The notes under the pieces were generated by a model, which was given only the letters and a program-made list of their open reading frames with translations, was not told where the DNA came from and made no database searches. Shown in pieces: positions 1 to 10,393 of a stretch of DNA of 64,000 bases. Made by a program: the position numbers and the translations under genes. Origin of the DNA: Sphingomonas phyllosphaerae FA2 (lineage in GTDB: Bacteria; Pseudomonadota; Alphaproteobacteria; Sphingomonadales; Sphingomonadaceae); contig NZ_KE386571.1 of the NCBI RefSeq assembly GCF_000427645.1, forward strand, positions 2,661,454 through 2,725,453, in the 5' to 3' direction. Position 1 is the stretch's first letter. Each line of letters starts with the position of its first letter.

Positions 1-277
1 CTTCCTCACCTTGTCGCTGCTCCCTCGGTTGATGGCCGAAACGCCCGACCTGCCCACCGTCAGCAACGCGACGATGCACGTCAATTATGGCGGCAACCGC
101 GTCCGCTTCCTCGCCCCCGTCCCGTCCGGCGCGCGCATCCGCGCGCACTCGCGGCTGCTGTCGTTCGAGCAGAAGCGCCCCGGCCAATATCAATCGACCG
201 CCGAGGTCACGATCGAGATCGAAGGGCAGGAAAAGCCCGCGATGCTCGCCGAGTGGATCACTCAAATCTTCGTCTAG
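1..277 (+). CDS. MaoC-like hot-dog dehydratase, C-terminal part
   Basis: This is the 3' end of a gene that begins before the window; the frame is open from base 2 and reads [10 protein letters not shown]. The visible 90 or so residues include [16 protein letters not shown] followed by a basic strand, which is the C-terminal half of MaoC/R-hydratase hot-dog proteins. Family members hydrate enoyl-CoA thioesters in the cytosol. The catalytic Asp-His segment lies upstream and cannot be checked. The thiolase gene starts 23 bases after the stop, so the pair probably belongs to one fatty-acid or PHA-precursor unit. The fold is well supported; the substrate is unknown. Confidence 0.75.
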   Translation, partial: FLTLSLLPRLMAETPDLPTVSNATMHVNYGGNRVRFLAPVPSGARIRAHSRLLSFEQKRPGQYQSTAEVTIEIEGQEKPAMLAEWITQIFV

Positions 278-300
278 GCTGCACCGAAAGGCTTCGTCTC

Positions 301-1479
301 ATGCGCTCCGCCGTCATCGTCTCCACCGCCCGCACGCCGATCGGCCGCGCCTATCGTGGCGCGTTCAACAACCTCCCCTCCCCGACGCTCGCCAGCCACG
401 CGATCCGGGCCGCAGTCGAGCGTGCCGGCATCGACGGCGCGGAGGTTGACGACGTCGTGCTCGGTGCCGCGCTGCAGCAGGGGCATCAGTCGCCGAACAT
501 CGCACGCACCAGCCTGCTGCGCGCCGGGCTGCCGACCAGCGTGTCCGGCATGTCGCTCGACCGGCAATGCGCCTCCGGGCTGATGGCGATCGCCACCGCC
601 GCCAAGCAGATCGTGCATGACGGGATGCAGATCGCGATCGGCGGCGGGGTCGAGAGCATCAGCATGGTGCAGACCCCCGAGATGCGCGTTGCGCCCGATC
701 CCGAGCTGCTGGCGATGCACAAGGACATCTACATGCCGATGCTCCAGACCGCCGAGATCGTCGCCAAGCGCTACGGCATCTCGCGCGAGGCGCAGGACGA
801 ATATGGCTATCGCTCGCAGATGCGCACCGCTCAGGCGCAGGCCGCCGGACGTTTCGATGCCGAGATCGTTCCCGTCACCGCCGCCAAGGCGAACGTGAAC
901 AAGGAGACGAAGGAGGTCTCGCACGAGCAGGTCACGCTCACGAAGGACGAGGGCAATCGCGCCGACACCACGCTGGAGGGATTGCGCGGGCTTAAGCCGG
1001 TGCTGGGGCCGGACCTCAACATCACCGCCGGTAATGCGTCACAGCTGTCGGACGGGGCCTCGGCCAGCGTGTTGATGGAGGAAAAGCTTGCCGAGCAGCG
1101 TGGGCTGACGCCACTCGGGCGGTATGTAGGCATGGCGGTGGCCGGCACCGCGCCCGACGAGATGGGGATCGGTCCGGTCTTCGCAATTCCCAAGCTGCTG
1201 GAACGCAACGGCCTGACGATGAATGATATCGGCCTGTGGGAGCTGAACGAGGCGTTCGCGGTGCAGGTGCTCTATTGCCGCGACAAACTCGGCATCCCCG
1301 ACGAATTGCTCAACGTCGACGGCGGCGCGATCTCTATCGGCCATCCGTACGGCATGTCGGGCGCGCGGATGGTCGGCCATGCGCTGATCGAGGGAAAGCG
1401 TCGGGGCGCCAAGCATGTCGTCGTCACGATGTGCGTCGGCGGCGGCATGGGCGCGGCCGGACTGTTCGAGGTGCTGTGA
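301..1479 (+). CDS. acetyl-CoA C-acyltransferase (thiolase)
   Basis: A 392-residue thiolase that makes or cleaves beta-ketoacyl-CoA in the cytosol. The acylated cysteine is C90 in the DRQCASG motif, the histidine is H348 in GHPYGMSG, and the second catalytic cysteine is C378 in [11 protein letters not shown] near the C-terminus. WELNEAF is also intact and the length is normal. I chose the ATG at 301 because an upstream GTG would run into the preceding gene and only [15 protein letters not shown] matches the thiolase N-terminus. It may act in beta-oxidation or supply acetoacetyl-CoA for PHA (phaA role); sequence alone does not decide. A hairpin follows the gene. Confidence 0.93.
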   Translation: MRSAVIVSTARTPIGRAYRGAFNNLPSPTLASHAIRAAVERAGIDGAEVDDVVLGAALQQGHQSPNIARTSLLRAGLPTSVSGMSLDRQCASGLMAIATAAKQIVHDGMQIAIGGGVESISMVQTPEMRVAPDPELLAMHKDIYMPMLQTAEIVAKRYGISREAQDEYGYRSQMRTAQAQAAGRFDAEIVPVTAAKANVNKETKEVSHEQVTLTKDEGNRADTTLEGLRGLKPVLGPDLNITAGNASQLSDGASASVLMEEKLAEQRGLTPLGRYVGMAVAGTAPDEMGIGPVFAIPKLLERNGLTMNDIGLWELNEAFAVQVLYCRDKLGIPDELLNVDGGAISIGHPYGMSGARMVGHALIEGKRRGAKHVVVTMCVGGGMGAAGLFEVL

Positions 1480-1543
1480 CGTTGAACGCGCGGCCGCGTT
1501 CCGCTATATAGAATGTCGGTGACGTCATAGCACCGCCTCGTGT

Positions 1544-1573
1544 GAGCCCCGGTCGTGCCATCGGCCGGGGCTC
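1544..1573 (+). terminator. hairpin after thiolase gene
   Basis: A perfect 9-bp inverted repeat (GAGCCCCGG / CCGGGGCTC) lies 65 bases after the thiolase stop, with a 12-base loop. There is no T-run, so it is either a weak or factor-assisted terminator or a transcript-stabilising hairpin. It also lies downstream of the small minus-strand ORF at 1619-1708 and could serve both. Confidence 0.45.
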
Positions 1574-1618
1574 AAATGCGTTTGGGGCCTGGCTGCCAGG
1601 CCGGACCCCGCCCGTGCG

Positions 1619-1708
1619 CTACTTCCGCGCCGCCTCGATCATCCGCCCGACCAACGTCGCGAAGGCGATCAACACGCCGAGGAACATGCACAAGTCAGCA
1701 AACGTCAT
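1619..1708 (-). CDS. possible 29-residue membrane peptide
   Basis: A short frame reading MTFADLCMFLGVLIAFATLV followed by GRMIEAARK. It has one hydrophobic segment of about 17 residues and a basic C-terminal end, as expected of a single-pass membrane peptide. An AGGAAG ribosome-binding site lies 6 bases before the ATG. Such peptides can be small membrane regulators or type I toxins, but I recognise no family. It lies antisense within the gap between the thiolase and the stress-protein gene. Support is the ribosome-binding site plus composition only. Confidence 0.4.
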   Translation of the reverse strand: MTFADLCMFLGVLIAFATLVGRMIEAARK

Positions 1709-1831
1709 AGTTCACTTCCTCATGGTGGCGGCGGGATTGCCGCCGCTCGCTATCATGACGGTGGCGCAACGACCGCGCAACCAACGCCCCCGCCTCACGT
1801 TCTCCCGTCGAACCCGAACAGGAGATGCGAC

Positions 1832-2335
1832 ATGGCCGATGCCAACACCGATCCGAAGAAGCTGAAGCAGGATCTCTGGGAGAAGATGGCCGACAGTCCT
1901 TTCGTCATGGTCGGTCCGGCCGATGGTCACGCCCATCATGAGCCGCTGACCGCGCAGCTCGACGAGGATCAGGTCGACACGCTGTTCTTCTTTATCGGCA
2001 AGACCAACCGCCTCGCCGCCGGCGGGCGGGTGATGGCGCAATATGTGTCGAAGGGGCATGACTTCTTTGCCTGCCTCGATGGCACCGCGCGGATCGACAA
2101 CGATCAGGCGCAGATCGACAAGCTCTGGAATAAGCAGGCCGAGGCGTGGTTCCCGGAGGGCCGCAACGACCCCAATCTCGCGCTGCTGCGCGTCGACATC
2201 GACTCCGCAGAGCTGTGGGAGACGGACATGTCACTGTCGGGCCGTGTGAAGATGCTGTTCGGCGGCACCATCAAGGCCGGCGAGGAAGGTAGCCACGCCA
2301 AGGTCGAGACGACCGCCGAAAACAGCCCGGTGTAA
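1832..2335 (+). CDS. pyridoxamine 5'-phosphate oxidase family protein (general stress protein 26-like)
   Basis: A 167-residue single-domain protein of the flavin-binding split-barrel superfamily, in the branch annotated as general stress proteins. Recognisable features are an N-terminal helix (TDPKKLKQDLWEKMAD), a strand reading LDEDQVDTLFFFIGKTNRLA, and the QYVSKGHDFFACLDGTARI block. Members bind FMN, FAD or F420 in the cytosol, often without a known reaction. An AGGAGA site sits just before the ATG at 1832. There is no obvious partner gene: the thiolase upstream is separated by more than 350 bases and the downstream gene is convergent. Confidence 0.8.
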   Translation: MADANTDPKKLKQDLWEKMADSPFVMVGPADGHAHHEPLTAQLDEDQVDTLFFFIGKTNRLAAGGRVMAQYVSKGHDFFACLDGTARIDNDQAQIDKLWNKQAEAWFPEGRNDPNLALLRVDIDSAELWETDMSLSGRVKMLFGGTIKAGEEGSHAKVETTAENSPV

Positions 2336-2339
2336 CGAC

Positions 2340-2469
2340 GTCGCCCCAGCGCAGGCAGGGGCCTATGTCTGTCTGATGTCGCGGAACGTCTGACACATGA
2401 GACAAAGCTTGTGTGTCAGACCAACCCAACAAACGACACAGCCATAGACCCTACCTTCGCAGGGGTGAC
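2340..2469. repeat. palindromic intergenic repeat, GTCGCCCC..GCAGG family, copy 1
   Basis: The two ends are inverted: GTCGCCCCAGCGCAGGC on the left and a diverged CTTCGCAGGGGTGAC on the right. The left arm continues into GGGGCCTATGTCTGTC. A second copy of nearly the same size and with the same left arm lies at 25960-26091. This copy sits between convergent genes. Confidence 0.6.
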
Positions 2470-2479
2470 GGTGGCGAAG

Positions 2480-2510
2480 ACGGGCCGGTCGCCACAAGCG
2501 ACCGGCCCGT
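2480..2510. terminator. bidirectional hairpin between convergent genes
   Basis: A perfect 13-bp inverted repeat (ACGGGCCGGTCGC / GCGACCGGCCCGT) with a 5-base loop lies 6 bases beyond the phaZ stop and about 145 bases after the stress-protein stop. No clear T-run follows on either strand. Its position between two converging genes makes a terminator role likely. Confidence 0.6.
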
Positions 2511-2516
2511 TTCACA

Positions 2517-3764
2517 TCAACCGTTAGCCGCCATCCATTCCTCGACCACCGGCGCGATGCGATTGCGCCATTTCGAGCCGTTGAAGATCCCGTAATGGCC
2601 GACACCCTCGGCCATATAGTACCGCTTCTTCTCGTCCGGCAGCGCGGTGGCGATCGTAAGCGCCGCCTTGGTCTGCCCCAGTCCGCTGATATCGTCGCGC
2701 TCGCCCTCGATCGCCAGCAGCCCGACATCGGTGATCGCGCAGGTATCCACGCGCCGCCCGCGGTGCAGCATCTCGCCCCTGGGCAGGCTGTGCGACTGGA
2801 AGACGGTGTCGATCGTCTGGAGATAGAATTCAGCGGTCATGTCGCAGACCGACCGATATTCGTCGTAGAAGCGCTTGGTCGCCTCGGCGCTATCGTCGTC
2901 GCCGGTGACGAGATGTTTGAACAGCTCGTAATGGCTCATCATGTGGTTGCCGAGGTTCATGGTCATGAACCCGGATAATTGCAGGAAGCCCGGATAGACC
3001 TTCCGCCCCGCGCCCGGGTACAGCATCGGCACCGTCGCGATGACATTCTGCTCGAACCACGCAAACGGCCGCTCGGTCGCCAGTGTGTTGACCGCGGTCG
3101 GCGCCTCGCGCGTGTCGATCGGGCCGCCCATCATCGTCAGCGTGCGCGGACGACACGGGTTGCGGTCGGCGCTCATCAGCGCGGTCGCGGCGAGGCACGG
3201 CACCGACGGCTGACACACCGCGAGCATATGCGCGCCATGCGCATCGTCCGCCGCGCCGTCCTGATCCGGCCCGATCGCTTCGAGGAACGCGATCAGATAA
3301 TCGATGTAATCGTCGAGATCGAACCGCCCATCGCGCGTAGGGACCAGCTTCGCGTCGCGCCAATCGGTGATATAGACGTCGGCCACCGGCAGCATCCGCT
3401 CGACCGTCCCGCGCAACAGGGTCGCAAAATGGCCCGACATCGGTGCGGCGATCAACAGCCGCGGGCCGCCCTCGATGCCTTCGCGGCGAAAGCGCTTGAG
3501 CTGACCGAACGGCCGTTGCAGCACGATCTCCTCGACCACCGGCACCTCGCGACCGTCAACGATCGTCTTTTCGAATCCGAACGCCGGCTTGCCGCGCGAT
3601 GCCGATGCATGCGCGAACACCTCCAGCGCGGACGCCATCACCGGCCCGCCACCCAGATAGGCGAACGGATTGGACGGGTTGTTCAGCCAGTTGGCGCCCA
3701 CCGTCGCCATTGCGCTGGCCGAGGCGAGCCAGGAACGCTGGAATTCATAGGCGTCGTACAACAT
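2517..3764 (-). CDS. phaZ: intracellular polyhydroxyalkanoate depolymerase
   Basis: A 415-residue alpha/beta hydrolase that mobilises stored PHB by cleaving ester bonds on the granule surface. The start MLYDAYEFQRSWLAS is typical of the PhaZ1 family. The nucleophile is a cysteine, C184 in VCQPSVPC, as in Ralstonia PhaZa1. The acid residue lies in EGERDDISG and the histidine in VGHYGIFNG. There is no signal peptide, in line with an intracellular enzyme. A GGAAGGAAG ribosome-binding site precedes the ATG. Upstream lie an extended -10 (TGCTATAGG) and a dyad resembling a PhaR operator, listed separately. Confidence 0.92.
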   Translation of the reverse strand: MLYDAYEFQRSWLASASAMATVGANWLNNPSNPFAYLGGGPVMASALEVFAHASASRGKPAFGFEKTIVDGREVPVVEEIVLQRPFGQLKRFRREGIEGGPRLLIAAPMSGHFATLLRGTVERMLPVADVYITDWRDAKLVPTRDGRFDLDDYIDYLIAFLEAIGPDQDGAADDAHGAHMLAVCQPSVPCLAATALMSADRNPCRPRTLTMMGGPIDTREAPTAVNTLATERPFAWFEQNVIATVPMLYPGAGRKVYPGFLQLSGFMTMNLGNHMMSHYELFKHLVTGDDDSAEATKRFYDEYRSVCDMTAEFYLQTIDTVFQSHSLPRGEMLHRGRRVDTCAITDVGLLAIEGERDDISGLGQTKAALTIATALPDEKKRYYMAEGVGHYGIFNGSKWRNRIAPVVEEWMAANG

Positions 3765-3799
3765 TCGCGTCTTCCTTCCGCGGCCCCGCCGGTGCGGCG

Positions 3800-3844
3800 C
3801 CTATAGCAACTTCGCCGGTCGCAACGCGACTGCAACGATTGCAG
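3800..3844 (-). promoter_or_regulatory. putative phaZ promoter with PhaR-like dyad
   Basis: On the minus strand a TGCTATAGG extended -10 ends at 3800, giving a predicted leader of about 30 bases. Upstream, 3830-3844 is a perfect dyad, CTGCAA-CGA-TTGCAG. PhaR proteins are reported to bind CTGC..GCAG-type sequences. A related TTGCA..TGCAA dyad lies at the phaR/phaC-like divergon of this window. Both promoter and operator are predictions from motif only. Confidence 0.4.
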
Positions 3845-3920
3845 CCCCGTTTCGGGCCCGCCCGCCGCCCGGCGTCAGCGATACGTTGAGCGACGGCACA
3901 TGCGCTGCTAGGCCGCGCGC

Positions 3921-5696
3921 ATGGCCAGCGCTTCCGACGTCGCTCCTTCCCGCCGCCTCGGCAATCTGGCGATGGTCTTTCGACACGCCCGCAAATACCC
4001 GCTGCAGATTACTGCGGCGTTTAGCGCGCTGGCGGTCACCTCGGGTGCGACGATCGCGATCCCGTACAGCTTCAAGCGCGTGATCGATCGCGGCTTCGCA
4101 GGCAATGGCGCGTCCGCCGAGTCCGTGGCATCGTCATTCCATTACATGCTGATGATCGTCGTGGCGCTGGCGATCGGCACCGCGGTGCGCTTCTATTTCG
4201 TCGCCTGGCTGGGCGAGCGCGTCGTCGCCGACATCCGCACCGAGGTGCAACGGCACCTAATGACGCTCAGCCCGTCCTTCTACGAGACCAATCGCCCATC
4301 CGAAATCGCCTCGCGGCTCACCGCCGACACCGGCCAGATCGAGACGGTGGTCGGCAGCACGGTGTCGATCGCGCTGCGCAACTCGTTCACCGCGATCGGT
4401 GGGCTGATCTATCTGTTCGCGATCTCGCCCAAGCTGGCGGCGATGCTGCTCGCCGGCATCCCGCTCATCATCGCCCCCATCGCCTTGCTCGGGCGGCGCG
4501 TCCGCAACCTGTCGCGTACCTCGCAGGACCGGATCGCCGATGTCGGCTCGATCGTCGTCGAGACGCTGGGCGCGATGAAGATCGTCCAGGCGTTCGGGCA
4601 GGAGGCACGCGAAAGCGCGCGCTTCACCGACGCGGTCGAGGCGACGATGGCCGCCGCGCGCAAGCGGGTGGCGCTCCGCGCGATCATGACCGCGATCGTC
4701 ATCGGGCTGATCTTCGGCGCGATCACGTTGGTGCTATGGGAAGGCGCGGAGGATGTCGCCGCCGGACGCCTGTCGGGCGGCGCGATCGCCGCCTTCGTGC
4801 TGACCGGCGGGATCGTCGCCGGCGCCTTCGGCGCGCTGACCGAAGTCTATGGCGACCTGTTGCGCGGCGCGGGCGCGGCGGGGCGGCTGAGCGAATTGCT
4901 CGCCGAACGCCCCGAGATCGCCCCGCCCGCGCAGCCGATCGCGCTGCCACAGCCGCCACAGGGGCGCGTCGCCTTCCGCAACGTCGAGTTCCGCTATCCC
5001 AGTCGCCCCGATGTTGCGGCGCTCCACGACTTCACGCTGGAGGTCGCCCCCGGCGAGACGCTGGCGGTGGTCGGCCCGTCCGGGGCCGGCAAGTCGACCT
5101 TGTTCCAGTTGCTCCAACATTTCTACCAGCCGGCGCGCGGCGCGGTGCTGGTCGACGGCGTTGACCTGACCCGCGCCGACCCGGCCGAGGTCCGCGCGCG
5201 GATCGCAATGGTGCCGCAGGAAACCGTGATCTTCGGCACCAGCGCGCGCGACAACCTCCGCTACGGTCGTTGGGATGCGGACGATGCGCAGGTGTGGGCC
5301 GCGGCGGAGGCGGCCAACGCCGCCGACTTCCTGCGAGCGCTTCCCGACGGACTCGACACCTTCCTCGGCGAAGGCGGCGCACGGCTGTCGGGCGGGCAGC
5401 GGCAACGCGTCGCGATCGCGCGCGCGCTGCTCCGCGACGCACCGATCCTGCTGCTGGACGAGGCGACCAGCGCGCTCGACGCCGAGAGCGAGCGGCTGGT
5501 GCAGGACGCGCTCGAACGGCTGATGGCGACGCGCACCACGATCGTCATCGCGCACCGCCTCGCCACCGTTCGCGCGGCATCGCGGATCGTCGTCATGGAT
5601 GGCGGCCGGATCGTCGAGGAGGGCAGCCACGCCGCGCTGATCGGCGCGGGCGGACTCTATGCGCGGCTCGCGAACCTGCAATTCCACGACGCCTGA
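3921..5696 (+). CDS. ABC exporter, fused permease and ATPase
   Basis: A 591-residue half-transporter that would homodimerise in the inner membrane and export a lipid, drug or peptide. Residues from about 20 to 310 form the six-helix transmembrane domain. The ATPase domain follows: Walker A GPSGAGKST from residue 385, signature LSGGQRQR at 489, Walker B ILLLDEATSALD at 509 and the H-loop IAHRLATV after it. The architecture matches the MsbA/LmrA type and the length is normal. The gene stands alone, divergent from phaZ. Substrate cannot be inferred. Confidence 0.92.
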   Translation: MASASDVAPSRRLGNLAMVFRHARKYPLQITAAFSALAVTSGATIAIPYSFKRVIDRGFAGNGASAESVASSFHYMLMIVVALAIGTAVRFYFVAWLGERVVADIRTEVQRHLMTLSPSFYETNRPSEIASRLTADTGQIETVVGSTVSIALRNSFTAIGGLIYLFAISPKLAAMLLAGIPLIIAPIALLGRRVRNLSRTSQDRIADVGSIVVETLGAMKIVQAFGQEARESARFTDAVEATMAAARKRVALRAIMTAIVIGLIFGAITLVLWEGAEDVAAGRLSGGAIAAFVLTGGIVAGAFGALTEVYGDLLRGAGAAGRLSELLAERPEIAPPAQPIALPQPPQGRVAFRNVEFRYPSRPDVAALHDFTLEVAPGETLAVVGPSGAGKSTLFQLLQHFYQPARGAVLVDGVDLTRADPAEVRARIAMVPQETVIFGTSARDNLRYGRWDADDAQVWAAAEAANAADFLRALPDGLDTFLGEGGARLSGGQRQRVAIARALLRDAPILLLDEATSALDAESERLVQDALERLMATRTTIVIAHRLATVRAASRIVVMDGGRIVEEGSHAALIGAGGLYARLANLQFHDA

Positions 5697-5765
5697 CGCC
5701 AGCCGCTTGACCGTCGGCGCCCTTCTCCTAGTCTGAGCATGGGGACGAGAAACGGGGGCAGGTAG

Positions 5766-7307
5766 ATGCGTAATTGGTGGGCAGCGGCGGCGCTGGCCTT
5801 GGGCATCGCCACGCCGGCGGCGGCGACCTGGCAACAGACATCGTCCCGACATTTCGTCGTCTATTCGGAGGACGAACCCGACAAGGTTACCGAATTCGCC
5901 ACGCGGCTGGAACGGTTCGACAAGGCGATGCGCGTGATGCGCGGCATGGAGGACCCGGCGTTCAGCCCGACGCAGCGCGTGCGCGTGTTCGTCGTCAAGG
6001 ACATCGCCACCCTGCAAAAGCTGCTCAGCGATCGTGATGCCGCAGGGGTTTATATGCCGCGGCTATCGGGGCCGGTCGCGTTCGTGCCGCGCAAGACGAA
6101 TGATACCGGCAAGCTTGCGCTGACGCCGCAGGCGGTGCTGCTCCACGAATATGCGCATCACTTCATGTTCTCGTCATGGGGCGATCAGCCGTTCCCCGCG
6201 TGGTTCGTCGAGGGATTCGCCGAATTCAACGCCACGATGGTGTTCGAGCCCGAGCGGCTGCTGATCGGCGCGCCGCCGCTCTATCGTGCTTATGGGCTCG
6301 TCGACGACGATCTGCTGCCCATGCGCGACCTGCTGACGATGTCGCCCAACGACAAGCGGCTCGATTCGATGAAGACACAGGTGTTCTACGGGCGCTCGTG
6401 GCTGCTGACGCACTACATGCTGCTCAACAATGAGCGTCGCCCGCAACTCGCCGCCTATCTCAAGGCGCTGGAGAAAGGGGGCGATATGAAGGCCGCCTCG
6501 GCGTTGCTGGGCGATCCCCGCAAGCTCGACCGTGCGCTCAACAATTACGCCCGCTTGACACTACCGATGCTGGGTTTGAAGGTGGAGACATTGCCGATCG
6601 GTCCGGTGACGACCCGCGCACTGACGCCGGGCGAAGAAGCGATCATGCCGATCGTGCTCCGATCGACCCGCGGCGTGAATGCCAAGACGGCGCCTGGCGT
6701 CGCCGTCGCCGCGCGCAAGATCGCGGCCGATTGGCCAAGCGACCCGGCCGTGCAGGTCGCCCTCGCCGAGGCCGAATATGACGCCGGCAGCTTTGCGTCC
6801 GCCGATGCCGCGGCGGCGCGCGCGCTCGCCGCCAGGCCGAACCTGCGCGAAGCCCTGATCTATCGCGGCATGGCGCAGGCTGCGCTTGCCGAAAAGGAGC
6901 ATGCGACCGACTCCGCGCGCTGGAAGGCAGTGCGGCAGTGGTTCATCACCGCCAACCACCTCGACGGTGAAGATCCGTGGCCGCTGGTCGCCCATTATCA
7001 GGCGCTGCGCAGCGCTGGTGCGCCAATGAGCCCCAATGCCGAAAAGGGGCTTGATTACGCCTTCGCGCTGGCGCCCTTCGATAGCGGATTGGCGATGCAG
7101 GTCGCGATGATGCACCTTCGCAAGAAGGACTATGCCGCGGCGGTGCCCGCGCTGCGTCGTGTCGCCTACGACCCGCACGGCGGCGGGCTGGGCACGCTCG
7201 CCGGCGCCGTGCTCACGGCCATCGACGCCAAGGACAATGCGACGATTGAGAAGATCTCGGCCTCGCTGGACGGGAAGAAAGCCGATGAGGGCGAGGAGGC
7301 CAATTAA
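5766..7307 (+). CDS. secreted HExxH peptidase-like protein with C-terminal TPR-like region
   Basis: A 513-residue exported protein. Residues 1-20 form a signal peptide with a likely cleavage after ATPAAA. The first half resembles DUF1570-type putative metallopeptidases: it carries LLHEYAHHFMF, with the HEYAHH zinc motif from residue 127, and the downstream WFVEGFAEFNATMVF that supplies a third ligand in gluzincins. From about residue 300 on, alanine-rich helical pairs resemble tetratricopeptide repeats. It probably acts in the periplasm. Peptidase activity is inferred from the motif; no neighbour hints at a substrate. Both adjoining gaps lack operon partners. Confidence 0.75.
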   Translation: MRNWWAAAALALGIATPAAATWQQTSSRHFVVYSEDEPDKVTEFATRLERFDKAMRVMRGMEDPAFSPTQRVRVFVVKDIATLQKLLSDRDAAGVYMPRLSGPVAFVPRKTNDTGKLALTPQAVLLHEYAHHFMFSSWGDQPFPAWFVEGFAEFNATMVFEPERLLIGAPPLYRAYGLVDDDLLPMRDLLTMSPNDKRLDSMKTQVFYGRSWLLTHYMLLNNERRPQLAAYLKALEKGGDMKAASALLGDPRKLDRALNNYARLTLPMLGLKVETLPIGPVTTRALTPGEEAIMPIVLRSTRGVNAKTAPGVAVAARKIAADWPSDPAVQVALAEAEYDAGSFASADAAAARALAARPNLREALIYRGMAQAALAEKEHATDSARWKAVRQWFITANHLDGEDPWPLVAHYQALRSAGAPMSPNAEKGLDYAFALAPFDSGLAMQVAMMHLRKKDYAAAVPALRRVAYDPHGGGLGTLAGAVLTAIDAKDNATIEKISASLDGKKADEGEEAN

Positions 7308-7421
7308 GCCGCTGACGATGTGGCTTGAGTCGCCCCACCACCTCGACGTCGTCCGGGCCTCGACCCGAACCCACGCTTCTTCCGGCCTCAGATCGCGGAC
7401 CTATCGCTCCTGCCCGCGCGA

Positions 7422-7438
7422 GAATAGCGAAGCTATTC
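7422..7438. repeat. small perfect hairpin
   Basis: GAATAGC-GAA-GCTATTC forms a 7-bp stem with a 3-base loop in the 249-base gap between the HExxH gene and atpC. It could help end transcription of the plus-strand gene, but no T-run follows. The remaining gap holds only degenerate repeat fragments. Confidence 0.35.
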
Positions 7439-7502
7439 ACGGCCGGATCAGGATGCCCGGCATTGCCCCGGTACGCTCGCGATAATGATAGTACATGACC
7501 CT

Positions 7503-7533
7503 CTTTACAAACCGGACTTCGGATCAAGTCCGG
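7503..7533 (-). terminator. probable terminator of the F1-ATPase operon
   Basis: On the minus strand, 24 bases after the atpC stop, CCGGACTT and AAGTCCGG form a perfect 8-bp stem with a 6-base loop, followed by TTTGTAAAG. The stem core equals the arm of the GGACTTGATCCGG repeats found elsewhere in the window, so a repeat half appears to serve as a terminator. Confidence 0.6.
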
Positions 7534-7556
7534 CTCGATCAAAGGAAGCTGAACGC

Positions 7557-7808
7557 TCAGCCTGCGTGTTCGGCGAGCACCGTCAGCCCGCGCGCATTGA
7601 CCTCGGCGAAGCCGCCGCGGATCGCAATCGTCTCGGGCTGACCGCCGGGCGTCTTCTGCACCAGCACCTCGCCGTCACGGATCGTCGACATGAACGGCGC
7701 ATGGCCCTCCAGTACCGCGAAGTCGCCATCGGTGCCGGGCACGGTCACCATGTGAACGTCCTCGGAGATGAGCAAGCGGGCCGGCGTGACGAGTTCGAAG
7801 TGCAGCAT
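7557..7808 (-). CDS. atpC: F1-ATPase epsilon subunit, short form
   Basis: The 83-residue product starts [13 protein letters not shown] and contains [15 protein letters not shown], the epsilon beta-sandwich signature. It ends right after the sandwich at LAEHAG, so the C-terminal helical hairpin that inhibits rotation in longer (about 135-residue) homologues is absent. I set the start at 7808 because upstream codons in this frame are translated repeat DNA. It is the last gene of the atp operon, separated from atpD by a 145-base gap that holds a palindromic repeat. Confidence 0.92.
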   Translation of the reverse strand: MLHFELVTPARLLISEDVHMVTVPGTDGDFAVLEGHAPFMSTIRDGEVLVQKTPGGQPETIAIRGGFAEVNARGLTVLAEHAG

Positions 7809-7821
7809 GATCTTGACCTTA

Positions 7822-7942
7822 ACTCCCTCTCCCCTCCGGGGAGAGGGCGGGGGTGAGGGGCAGTGAGGGAGGGTGACCATGCAACACGCGACAGTGCGCG
7901 GGGCCCCCCTCACCCAACCCTCTCCCAAAGGGGAGAGGGCCA
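7822..7942. repeat. GGGGAGAGGG palindromic repeat, copy A
   Basis: Inverted arms CCCTCTCCCC..GGGGAGAGGG and CCCTCTCCCAAAGGGGAGAGGG flank GTGAGGGG/CCCCTCAC blocks. The element fills the gap between atpD and atpC. Related copies lie inside rnr (49337-49447) and just before rnr (50642-50760). Confidence 0.8.
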
Positions 7943-7953
7943 AAAGCGAAGGC

Positions 7954-9480
<1,527 letters not shown>

Positions 9481-9522
9481 TTACCATACGGCATCCCTCA
9501 TGATGAGGAACGATGACGTAAC

Positions 9523-10392
9523 TTATAGTGCCTCGGCGCCCGAGATGATCTCAACCAGCTCGGTCGTGATCGCCGCCTGACGCGCGCGGTTGTACTGGAT
9601 GCTCAGCCGCTTGATCATGTCGCCGGCGTTGCGGGTCGCATTGTCCATCGCGGTCATGCGGCTGCCCTGCTCCGAGGCGGCATTTTCCAGCAGCGCGCGG
9701 AAGATCTGGATTGCGACGTTGCGCGGCAGCAGATCGTCGAGGATCGCTTCCTCGCTCGGCTCATATTCCACCGTCGCGTCGGACGCCTTCGCGCCTTTCA
9801 CTTCGGGAATGGCGACCGGAATGATCTGCGCCCCCATCGGCTCCTGCACCAGCGCCGACTGGAAACGCGCGTAGAACAAATGCGCGACGTCGAACTCGCC
9901 CGCCTTGAAGCGCGCGATCAGATCGTCGGCGATCTCCTTGGCGGCGTCGAAGCTCGCGGTCTTCATGTCCGACAGGTCATGATCGGCGACGATCCCGGTC
10001 GGATAGAAGCGCTTCATCACGCGCCCCTTCTTGCCGGCGATGTAGAAGCGCACGGTCTTGCCCGCGGCTTCCAGCTCCTCGGCCTTGCGGCGCGCGGCGC
10101 GGACGATGTTGGTGTTGAACGCCCCCGCCAGACCGCGCTCCGAGGTCGCGACGACCAGCAGATGCACCTGATCCTTGCCGGTGCCCGCCAGCAGCGGCGA
10201 CGCACCGACGCCGACCGTCCGTGCGAGGCTGGCGACGACGCCCTCCAGCCGCTCGGCATAGGGACGCCCCGCGACCGCCGCTTCCTGCGCGCGGCGCAGC
10301 TTGGCAGCGGCGACCATCTTCATCGCCTTGGTGATCTTCTGCGTCGACTTCACCGAGCCGATGCGGATCTTGAGGGCCTTGAGAGAAGCCAT
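9523..10392 (-). CDS. atpG: F1-ATPase gamma subunit
   Basis: The 289-residue central stalk subunit couples rotation of the c-ring to ATP synthesis. The N-terminal coiled-coil helix ([36 protein letters not shown], given here only in part) and the C-terminal [16 protein letters not shown] helix are both diagnostic. Its ATG lies one base after the stop of the monooxygenase gene, so translation of the two is probably coupled. Nothing is missing. Confidence 0.97.
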   Translation of the reverse strand: MASLKALKIRIGSVKSTQKITKAMKMVAAAKLRRAQEAAVAGRPYAERLEGVVASLARTVGVGASPLLAGTGKDQVHLLVVATSERGLAGAFNTNIVRAARRKAEELEAAGKTVRFYIAGKKGRVMKRFYPTGIVADHDLSDMKTASFDAAKEIADDLIARFKAGEFDVAHLFYARFQSALVQEPMGAQIIPVAIPEVKGAKASDATVEYEPSEEAILDDLLPRNVAIQIFRALLENAASEQGSRMTAMDNATRNAGDMIKRLSIQYNRARQAAITTELVEIISGAEAL

Positions 10393-10393
10393 T

